Origin: a virus
Reading direction: 5' to 3' (one strand)
IMG/VR virus record: IMGVR_UViG_3300027963_000014
Span: 1 to 35,615 of that record
DNA: 35,615 nt
In this document: piece after piece, positions 28,884-35,615 of the stretch
Numbering within the stretch: the stretch's first letter is position 1
Layout: each line of letters begins with the position of its first letter
Made by a program: the position numbers and the translations under genes
The notes under the pieces: model-generated
The model's database searches: none
The model's input: only the letters and a program-made list of their open reading frames with translations
What the model was told of the DNA's origin: nothing

Positions 28884-30149
28884 ATGGGTGGAGTCGTAAG
28901 CGATGTAGTTAGCGGTGTCGGTGACCTCGGTCAAGGCGTTATCAATGGCGTTAGTGATCTTGGCGTAAGCATTGATCAAGGTGTACGCAATACGCTTGGT
29001 CCACAAGGCTGGACTCTGGCTGCTTTGATGGCTGCTGGTTACTACTACGCACCAGAGATCGGGGCTTATGTAAGCGCCACAACTGGCGAGACCGTACCTT
29101 TAGCTGCCGTTGCTGATGCTGGAGCAGTCGCAACTCCAGTCACTAGCGGTTCAGTCATTGCGACAGAACTTCCAGCATTTGGCACTACGGCAGCAGGATC
29201 TGCTGCTGGAACAGCTCTGGCTAACGCTGCTGCACCTGCTGCTGAGGCTTTGACTCCATTGTCTCCAGTCGTACCAGCATTGAACTCAACAACTGCATTA
29301 AGTACCGTTGCACCAGTAACTGCTGAAGGTGCTGCTGCTGGCGGTCTAGGCTCTACGCAAACAGGTTTATTGCAAGGTGCTGGAAACCTAGCAAGTAGCG
29401 CGATTAACTGGGCTACGGCTAGTCCATCAAATGCATTGACAGCAGCAGGTTTAGGCTTAACTGCTGCCAAGGCTTTGGGTGGTAGCACTCCAACATCAAG
29501 CACCTCAACAACTAATGTTGATCCAGAGATCAAGGCAGCATATCTACGCAACTTGGAAGAAGCCAGAGCAACTGCTGCTGGTTTAGCACCAAAGCAGTTT
29601 GCTCCTTATGCTGAGTACAACCTTGGCATGGTTCAGCAATACATGAACCCATACGAGCAACAAGTCATACAAGGAACTCTTGGAGATATTGAGCGTGCTC
29701 GTCAGGGTCAAATATCAGCAGAAGGCGCAGCAGCCACAGCAGCTAAAGCCTTTGGTGGTTCACGCCAAGGTGTAACCAGATCGCTGGTTGATGAGGCAGC
29801 ATTACGCAATGCAACCAATGCCGTAGCTCAACTTCGCAATACTGGCTTTGCACAGGCTCAGAACTTAGGTCTATCACAGCAACAAATGATGCAGCAGTAC
29901 GAGCAACAAAAACTCGATGCACAACGCAACTTAGGTCTAGAGCGTTTGAATGTGGCGCAAGGCGCACTAAGTCTGCAACCTGCAAATATTGGTGGAAGCA
30001 CAACAACTCCAATCTATAAAAACCAAGCAGCATCTGCTTTAGGTGGTGCTCTTGGTGGTGCAACATTAGGTAAGTTAATCGGTGGAACTGCTAACCCTGA
30101 GTATGCTGGCTATGGTGCTGGACTTGGTGGTTTGCTTGGTTTCCTGTAA
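28884..30149 (+). CDS. Ala/Gly-rich ejection-type internal virion protein (421 aa)
   Basis: GGGAG precedes the ATG. The chain is rich in A, G, T and Q. It has an N-terminal region with VSDVVSGVGDLGQGVINGVS, an amphipathic/hydrophobic stretch (GWTLAALMAAGYYYAPE), a long coiled part (residues about 215-370, e.g. NLEEARATAAGLAPKQF and QQQMMQQYEQQKLDAQRN), and a glycine-zipper C-terminus (ALGGALGGATLGKLIGG). This composition and the position after the nozzle fit DNA-ejection proteins that form a trans-envelope conduit, as in P22 gp7/gp16/gp20. No lytic transglycosylase motif is visible. Confidence 0.65.
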   Translation: MGGVVSDVVSGVGDLGQGVINGVSDLGVSIDQGVRNTLGPQGWTLAALMAAGYYYAPEIGAYVSATTGETVPLAAVADAGAVATPVTSGSVIATELPAFGTTAAGSAAGTALANAAAPAAEALTPLSPVVPALNSTTALSTVAPVTAEGAAAGGLGSTQTGLLQGAGNLASSAINWATASPSNALTAAGLGLTAAKALGGSTPTSSTSTTNVDPEIKAAYLRNLEEARATAAGLAPKQFAPYAEYNLGMVQQYMNPYEQQVIQGTLGDIERARQGQISAEGAAATAAKAFGGSRQGVTRSLVDEAALRNATNAVAQLRNTGFAQAQNLGLSQQQMMQQYEQQKLDAQRNLGLERLNVAQGALSLQPANIGGSTTTPIYKNQAASALGGALGGATLGKLIGGTANPEYAGYGAGLGGLLGFL

Positions 30150-30156
30150 GGAGTAA

Positions 30157-31530
30157 ATGATGGCAACAATGCAAGACTTTAGTGGTTTACTCTTTGGTGG
30201 TGGCGGTACTGGACTCGAAGGCTATATCACGCCAGAACAACAACAAGCAATTCAGCAACAGTCAATGCTGCAAGCTGCTTCTGCACTCTTACAGGCTGGC
30301 GGTCCAAGCCGTCAACCAATCTCTATCGGTCAAGCCCTTGGCGGTGCTCTGCAAGCAGGTTCTCAGGGCTATCAGCAAGCACAGACAGGTGCAATTCAAA
30401 ACCTATTGACACGCCAAAAATTAAATGAAGGTGCATTAGAGCAAGCCAGAATGCAAGCCTACCTTAACGCTCTTGGCGCTGAAGGTGGTGCTCCAGCCAT
30501 AGCGGGTCAAGGCGGTATCCCAGCAATGTCTATGGGTGCTGGTGGTGTGCCTCCTGCTGGCTCTGCACCAACTGCAATGCCTATGGGCGCTCAAGCTCCT
30601 CAAGGTGGCGGTGGAATGTTTGCAGCTCTTACACCAGAGCAAAGAAGAATTCTTCCATTGATGAAACCAACCGAGGCTATCGGTGAAGCGTTTAAGGCTG
30701 CTGGACAAAGAGCTAACCAGTTAAGCGATTCAGAACTTACTGGTTTAGGTTTACCGCCAACAACGCTTGCGTACAAGATGCCTAACGGTGAGACGAAGAT
30801 TGTCTATCGTCCTGACTACCAGTACATTGAGACACCTTCTGGTGGTAAGCAGTTAATGGACATGAATAATCCACTTGGCATAGTACCTAAGCCTGTGCAA
30901 GACAGAGTGGCTGCAAGTGGAACAGTACCTAAGCCAACTGGCGGTGCTGCGACTTATGGTGGTGGCATGGCTCCAGCATTAAAGCCTGATCAGATTATGA
31001 CTGCGGTACAGGACTGGGACACCAAGTACAGAACACCAGTAGAAAGCATCTTACAGTCTTACAACATCGTCAAGGACTTAGTGCAGACTGGTGAAGGCGG
31101 TATTTCTGATTATGGTGTCTTGATCAAGTCGATCAAGGCTCTTGATCCTAACTCTGCTGTTATGCAGGGTGAGGCAAACGCTGCTGCACAGATGCAGGGT
31201 ATGGCTGACCGTATGCAGGGATTCTTGGACAAGATCGTTGCTGGTGGTGTCGGTAGTGAGCAAGCAAGGCTTGATCTTGCTAACTTAGCACGCTCATCCG
31301 CAAAGGTTGCGATTGAGACATACAACCGCCAAGCAGATCGCAAGTCTGGATTATTGAGACAGTATGTACCTCAGTCGGTGATTGATTCAACATTCCAGAA
31401 GTATGCATTGCCAGAAGAATTGACATCTAAGAAAGCATTTCAAGAGAATTTAAGAGCAAATACAGCACCTGCTGCTGCTGGAACTGTATTGACATTTGAC
31501 CCCAAAACCAAAACTTGGAGTTATAAATAA
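30157..31530 (+). CDS. Gln/Ala-rich ejection-type virion protein (457 aa)
   Basis: Tandem ATGs at 30157 and 30160 follow AAGGAG. The first 110 residues are glutamine-rich helices (YITPEQQQAIQQQSMLQAAS). A glycine/proline/methionine-rich linker lies at about 110-150. The C-terminal half is helical with VQDWDTKYRTPVESILQSYN and NAAAQMQGMADRMQGFLDKI. No enzymatic motif was seen. Similarity in composition to its neighbours and its place in the block suggest an internal virion protein released with the DNA. It overlaps the next gene by one base (TAATG). Confidence 0.6.
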   Translation: MMATMQDFSGLLFGGGGTGLEGYITPEQQQAIQQQSMLQAASALLQAGGPSRQPISIGQALGGALQAGSQGYQQAQTGAIQNLLTRQKLNEGALEQARMQAYLNALGAEGGAPAIAGQGGIPAMSMGAGGVPPAGSAPTAMPMGAQAPQGGGGMFAALTPEQRRILPLMKPTEAIGEAFKAAGQRANQLSDSELTGLGLPPTTLAYKMPNGETKIVYRPDYQYIETPSGGKQLMDMNNPLGIVPKPVQDRVAASGTVPKPTGGAATYGGGMAPALKPDQIMTAVQDWDTKYRTPVESILQSYNIVKDLVQTGEGGISDYGVLIKSIKALDPNSAVMQGEANAAAQMQGMADRMQGFLDKIVAGGVGSEQARLDLANLARSSAKVAIETYNRQADRKSGLLRQYVPQSVIDSTFQKYALPEELTSKKAFQENLRANTAPAAAGTVLTFDPKTKTWSYK

Positions 31531-33458
31531 TGACAACGGTTAATGTTCAAGGGTACGGTCTAGTAGAGCTACCAGACGGGATGACACGCGAAGACATGGC
31601 TGCTGCCATTGCTATGCTTCCAAAGCCTGAGACGCAACGCATTAGGCAGTTTGCTCAAGGCGCGACTATGGGAACTGCTGATGAAGCAGAAGCCTTGATC
31701 CAGTCTCAGCTCAAGGGTACGAAGTACGAAGACGAGCTATCTGCAATTCGCTCAAAACTTAGCGCATACAAAACTGCTTATCCAAAAGAAGCACTTGGCT
31801 ATGAAGTTACTGGCTCGTTAGCACCAGCCGTAGCACTTGCACCGTTTACTGGTGGTGGTTCTGTAGCTGCTGGAACTGTTAGCGCTGGTCCACAGCTTTT
31901 AAAACTAATGGGTATGGGTGGACTGCAAGGCGGTATTACTGGTGCAGCCAGCGCTGAAGGCGATCTAGTATCTCGTGCTCAAGCTGGTGGTGTTGGAACT
32001 GTCGGAGGCGCTCTGATCGCTCCTGTGGCACAGCAAGTCATCAAGGCTGGCGGTGCTTTGATCAATGGCGTGATCGACGCAACCCGTCGTCGTGTCGGTG
32101 ATCGTGGTGCAAAGGTCGTGGAGACCGAGATCAATCGACTGGCTACTGAGTCAGGTCTGAGTGCCGACGAAATTGTCCAAAGAATCTCTCGCGGTGAGAT
32201 CATGGCAGAGAACGCAACATTGCAAGACGCTGTGCGTGCCTTTGCGCGTGGCGGTGGTAAGGCTGCAACTGCACTCAAGGAAGCGCTTACTCGTCGTCCT
32301 CCAGCTCTTCGTGGTCAAGCCATGAATGAACTGCAAGCAGGACTTGCTGGCGACTTGGACACCAATGTCTTGAGGTCTTACCGTTTGGGTGAGCAAGAAC
32401 TTGGAAAGTTGGAGAGTGATCTGTACACGGGTGCTTATCGCATGGGTGGTGTGATCAATAAGCCAATGCTAGATGCTGCCTCAGACGCATTAAAACGCAC
32501 TCCAGAGGCTGGCAAAGCGATCAATGATGCCTATCAGTCAGCAACTGGTAAAAAACCATTCTGGACGGTTACGCCAGCAGGTGAAGTCAACTGGAGTCGT
32601 ACCCCGACATTGGAAGACATGGAGATCATTCGTCGTGGCGTGGCATCCGCAAAGAATGCTGCGTTTACTGGTGGTTATGGAGAAGTCGGTAAGAACTTAG
32701 GTGCAGCCGAGAATGCACTTCGTACCGAGATTGATACAGCATCTTTGGCTTTGAAGACTGCACGCCAGACATTTGCCAATAATCGTCTAGCGTCTGAATC
32801 ATTCGACGCAGGACGCAAGGTCTTCACAAAGAGTGCAGATGAAATTGCCTACGACTTTGAGAACTTAGCCAATAAGAGCGAAGGTGCAGCCAAGGCTTTT
32901 AGGGCTGGCGTGATGGACGCTTTGCGCAACAAGGCTAGTCTTGGTGCTGGCAAGACAATGATGCAAAAGATCAGCGATCCAGCATCCAAAGAAGGTCAGA
33001 TTTTGCGCACCATATTCCCGCAAGATGAACTTGACAATATGCTCGCAACTGTCGGTCGTGCGTCTCAGTCTCAGAAGGCTGCAACTGCAATCCTTGGTGG
33101 ATCAGCCACAGCGCCAACGGTCTTCAACCAGAACCGCATCGGCATGAACATCTCAACCGAAGAGGTTGCTGGCGCTCTGTCTGGCAACATTGGAAGTTAT
33201 GTCTCCTTGGCTAGAAAAGCCTTGGCTAAGTCTTCACCAAACCTAACAGATGACCAGAGACTCAAGGTCGCGCAGGTCTTGATCTCCGAAGACCCTAAGT
33301 TTGTAATGAATGCCTTGAATGATCAGGGTGGCATCAAGATGCTACAAGACCGTGTGGCGCAGTTATTTGGCACAGCACAGCGCGTACTGCCTTCGGCTGC
33401 TGCAATAACTGCTGGAAGCTATGCACCCAATATCTCTGGTGGACTTTTAGGGAAATAA
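31530..33458 (+). CDS. Large ejection-type virion protein (642 aa)
   Basis: The 642-residue protein opens with a small beta domain (VNVQGYGLVELPDGMTREDM), like the N-termini of large phage virion proteins. A glycine/alanine-rich hydrophobic zone (residues about 95-180, e.g. GLQGGITGAASAEGDLVS and VGTVGGALIAPVAQQVIK) that may insert in membranes follows. A long charged helical body (GAKVVETEINRLATESGLS through ARQTFANNRLASESFDA) makes up the rest. No catalytic motif was recognised. The layout suits an ejection protein forming part of the DNA conduit. Confidence 0.65.
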   Translation: MTTVNVQGYGLVELPDGMTREDMAAAIAMLPKPETQRIRQFAQGATMGTADEAEALIQSQLKGTKYEDELSAIRSKLSAYKTAYPKEALGYEVTGSLAPAVALAPFTGGGSVAAGTVSAGPQLLKLMGMGGLQGGITGAASAEGDLVSRAQAGGVGTVGGALIAPVAQQVIKAGGALINGVIDATRRRVGDRGAKVVETEINRLATESGLSADEIVQRISRGEIMAENATLQDAVRAFARGGGKAATALKEALTRRPPALRGQAMNELQAGLAGDLDTNVLRSYRLGEQELGKLESDLYTGAYRMGGVINKPMLDAASDALKRTPEAGKAINDAYQSATGKKPFWTVTPAGEVNWSRTPTLEDMEIIRRGVASAKNAAFTGGYGEVGKNLGAAENALRTEIDTASLALKTARQTFANNRLASESFDAGRKVFTKSADEIAYDFENLANKSEGAAKAFRAGVMDALRNKASLGAGKTMMQKISDPASKEGQILRTIFPQDELDNMLATVGRASQSQKAATAILGGSATAPTVFNQNRIGMNISTEEVAGALSGNIGSYVSLARKALAKSSPNLTDDQRLKVAQVLISEDPKFVMNALNDQGGIKMLQDRVAQLFGTAQRVLPSAAAITAGSYAPNISGGLLGK

Positions 33459-33462
33459 GACG

Positions 33463-35547
33463 ATGGCACTACTAGACGAAGAAGGCGCAGCATTTGGCTA
33501 TTACCCACAACTTCAGCGTCAAGCTGCAAGGATGCGAGCTGCTGCGCAAGGAAGAATTCCTGAGAACTTACCAGACCCAAGGACTTATGGGTTTATAAGT
33601 GGTTTGCTTGGAATATCTCCAGATGAACTTGGAATGAGTGTTCTTTCTCCAAATACGCAAGCAGCAAAAGAAGCTGCGTATTACGGTTACCAGCTTGGTA
33701 ATGCATCTCAAATTGCGCCTGTTGTTGTACCTGCTGCAAGAGCAACCATGAGTGGTGTTAAAAGTCTTGGTGAAGAGATGGCAACAAGAGTTGCTACTGG
33801 TCAATCAATATTACCTAGTTTGTTAGAAGAACCTCCAATAGCAATGTTTGCTGCTTCACCGACATCAGCACGACAGGGCGTTGGAAAGTCTAAAAACAGA
33901 GTTGGCACTACTGGTCAATATGTTGGTGCTCCACAGGGAATAGACAGTCCTCAAAAACTCGCAGCAATGCGTGCAAATTACATGAAAGATGTCAATCAAG
34001 GTATTGCTGGAAGAGACTGGTACGACGATGCAAGCAAATGGATTTCAGAAGTAGCGCCAGAAAATAGAAGTCAGGCTATTGCAGATGCTATTGGCGTGTC
34101 TTCTCAGGGTACTGGTGTTGACTCTAATCTTGGATTTGCTGTTAAAGGTATCAATCAATTTGCTGCTGGTTTACCTGTTGAGACTGGAAGATTTCCAAGC
34201 AATCAGTCTCCATTGATTCAAAATGCACTTGCTGGTATACAGCAACACCTTGGTCCAAAGAGACAGCCCTTTGCGTCTAATTTAAGCGTTGAGTGGAATC
34301 CATCTATGGCTCAATATCCAGTACACGATATTTGGCAGGGCAGAGCATTTGGATACAAGACACCAGAAGGAAAACCTTGGGATGCTGGATTTAGCCCACA
34401 GCAGCACGCATTTATGGATCAACAAATGGTTGCCATACAGGATCAATTAAACAACGCAAAGGCTGGTGGGTTTACAGATTGGAATCCACTTAACACGCAA
34501 GCAGCAGCATGGACTGGTGCAAAAATTCGCTCTGGCGATTTACTTCCATCTGATGCTGCAATGCACTATGGTGATTTTTCTCCTAAGTATCAGGCTATGG
34601 CTACGCATGAGCAAGCTACTGGCGCTGGAATTGGTCAAATTGAAAATTTATTGTCTATGCCTTACGAGGAAAGACTTGCATTCCAAAATGCAGTACCTTG
34701 GACAGACGCAAGAGGCAGAGACATGATTTATGGTTCTGGCGGTTTACTTGTTGAACCATCAACAAAAGCAGTCGGTGCTTACACGCCAAAAGCTACTGGT
34801 CTTCTTGAAGTAAATCCAGCAGAAGTTGCAAGACCTTTGGTGCAGCAATCTGGTGGTGCAATTATTCCAAGTGATGCACAAATGCTAAACATTGGAGAGT
34901 CATCACGCGCTTACATTGATGCGCAAAATGCTGGTGCGTGGCACAAAATAATTCCAGATACGCAAACTAGTGCTGCCGAAAGAAACAGTATAAATATTCC
35001 ATTGGACAAGAGTCCTACTCCAGAGCAGATGTCTAAACTAAGTGAGTTGGCAACGCAAAATGGTATGTTTGCTGTCGATACTGGTAAAGGCGTTAACCTA
35101 ATCAATGACCCATATTCAAATATAGGTAAGTCAAGAACTGGTATTACTTTATCAAAAGAAATAAAAGGTAATTTAGGAACAACATTAAAAGATGTAATTG
35201 GAGATACAGGTCAAAGAGTAAAAATAGAAACAGGTTACCAAGATTATGAAAGTCTTTGGAAAGATGTAGGAAAAGGAAAAGCTACAAAACAGTTCTTAGA
35301 TACTCTAAAAACAAATGAGCAATTTGCGCAAAGCATTGAACCAGCATTACAACAAAAAGCGCTTGCTAATATGCAGCGCGATGCAGAGTTTGCAAAACGA
35401 ACTGGCGGTAAAGTAAGAGACGATATACAAAAAGCCAGAGAAATATTTGCAGCAAAAGGAATTGCTGGTCTTACTGCTGCTCTGGCTTCTGGGGTTGTTC
35501 TGGCTGAACCTGCTCGCGCAGTTCTTGATCCTTCGCAATTACAGTAG
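33463..35547 (+). CDS. Large virion-associated protein with embedded DUF7178-like domain (694 aa)
   Basis: This last late gene runs over the join of the circle. Residues about 184-356 form a compact region with WYDDASKWISEVAPENRSQA, then GPKRQPFASNL, YPVHDIWQGRAFGY and WNPLNTQAAAW. The order G-P-K...F..NL, a buried D with W-x-x-R-A-x-G-Y, then NP-x3-QA-x2-W resembles a helical domain (DUF7178-like) that I know from large phage virion proteins. The remaining C-terminal half is unlike known families, and the DNA from about 35050 is strikingly AT-rich. A hydrophobic alanine-rich segment ends the protein. It is probably ejected into the cell. Confidence 0.65.
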   Translation: MALLDEEGAAFGYYPQLQRQAARMRAAAQGRIPENLPDPRTYGFISGLLGISPDELGMSVLSPNTQAAKEAAYYGYQLGNASQIAPVVVPAARATMSGVKSLGEEMATRVATGQSILPSLLEEPPIAMFAASPTSARQGVGKSKNRVGTTGQYVGAPQGIDSPQKLAAMRANYMKDVNQGIAGRDWYDDASKWISEVAPENRSQAIADAIGVSSQGTGVDSNLGFAVKGINQFAAGLPVETGRFPSNQSPLIQNALAGIQQHLGPKRQPFASNLSVEWNPSMAQYPVHDIWQGRAFGYKTPEGKPWDAGFSPQQHAFMDQQMVAIQDQLNNAKAGGFTDWNPLNTQAAAWTGAKIRSGDLLPSDAAMHYGDFSPKYQAMATHEQATGAGIGQIENLLSMPYEERLAFQNAVPWTDARGRDMIYGSGGLLVEPSTKAVGAYTPKATGLLEVNPAEVARPLVQQSGGAIIPSDAQMLNIGESSRAYIDAQNAGAWHKIIPDTQTSAAERNSINIPLDKSPTPEQMSKLSELATQNGMFAVDTGKGVNLINDPYSNIGKSRTGITLSKEIKGNLGTTLKDVIGDTGQRVKIETGYQDYESLWKDVGKGKATKQFLDTLKTNEQFAQSIEPALQQKALANMQRDAEFAKRTGGKVRDDIQKAREIFAAKGIAGLTAALASGVVLAEPARAVLDPSQLQ

Positions 35548-35615
35548 ATCGGTGGTTGGCTGAGGGGAATGACTTAACCCCAGCCATTCTTCTCATTTGA
35601 GCAGCTTCTTCTGCC
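35471..35615 (-). CDS. 3' part of the 69-aa leftward gene (second copy at the window end)
   Basis: This is the downstream piece of the minus strand gene that starts at 192. It reads from the window edge to TAA at 35471-35473. Bases 35489-35615 duplicate window bases 1-127; only 35471-35488 add new sequence, encoding KPEQQ and the stop. On the circle the gene is whole. It lies antisense to the last 77 bp of the ejection-protein gene. Confidence 0.75.
   Translation of the reverse strand, partial: AEEAAQMRRMAGVKSFPSANHRSTVIAKDQELREQVQPEQPQKPEQQ
35489..35615. repeat. Terminal direct repeat, right copy
   Basis: Identical to bases 1-127. See the left copy. After removing one copy the genome is 35,488 bp and circular in the assembly; the physical ends in the virion (headful, cohesive or other) are not shown by this. 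Confidence 0.95.

Noticed and set aside
1-35615. tRNA genes, insertion sequences, DNA or RNA polymerase genes
   Set aside because: Looked for by motif and by unexplained gaps; no gap exceeds 300 bp and none shows a cloverleaf-like element, transposase motif or polymerase motif.

Overview
The window is a complete, circular, tailed-phage genome of the short-tailed (podovirus-like) kind. Its last 127 bases repeat its first 127 bases exactly, so the non-redundant circle is 35,488 bp, and the final + strand gene runs across the join. No tRNA, rRNA, integrase, DNA polymerase, RNA polymerase or bacterial housekeeping gene was found. Capsid, adaptor and portal genes resemble those of SU10/P22-like phages. 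Several small genes (1581-2057, 13476-13634, 13631-13924) resemble families I know from phages and prophages of Burkholderiales and other proteobacteria. Consensus DnaA boxes and Shine-Dalgarno sites fit a proteobacterial host. A freshwater betaproteobacterial host is a guess, not shown by the sequence.

Layout. (1) 1-3377, minus strand: a tightly overlapping operon of eleven to twelve small genes, mostly of unknown function, including a winged-helix protein and, near the end, an Fe(II)/2-oxoglutarate oxygenase. It starts from a clear sigma70 promoter at 3410-3437 and crosses the circle join to end inside the last structural gene. (2) 3378-3633: divergent control region with a palindromic operator candidate, a structured RNA or attenuator with a strong terminator, and a probable leaderless start for an HTH regulator. 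(3) 3634-10057, plus strand: regulator, RuvC-like resolvase, two small coiled-coil proteins, GNAT acetyltransferase, DUF2800 nuclease with Cas4/AddB-like cysteines, ssDNA-binding protein, primase-helicase, an iteron-like repeat cluster and an unknown protein. (4) 10115-10842: terminase small subunit, then a DnaA-box cluster and a C-rich, G-poor leader. (5) 10843-19583: large terminase, small basic proteins, a HiPIP-like cysteine protein, a glycosyltransferase and a methyltransferase, portal, scaffold and major capsid protein, closed by a strong terminator. (6) 19586-23951: second glycosyltransferase, adaptor, virion and tail proteins including a repeat protein and a receptor-binding fibre. (7) 23952-26415: lysis cassette with up to three holin-like membrane proteins and an M15 peptidase endolysin. 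(8) 26412-35547: jelly-roll tail protein, tail nozzle-like protein, and four large low-complexity proteins that look like ejection (internal virion) proteins.

How it fits together: the phage seems to bring its own primase-helicase, SSB, resolvase and nuclease but relies on host polymerases. The two strongest candidates for undescribed cis-acting biology are the iteron cluster right behind the primase-helicase gene (9198-9318) and the DnaA-box cluster with a palindrome behind the small terminase gene (10523-10648). Many genes overlap by ATGA, GTGA or TAATG, so translational coupling is pervasive. At least eight short genes below about 60 codons were recovered from these overlaps. All names come from reading motifs; no database search was run.
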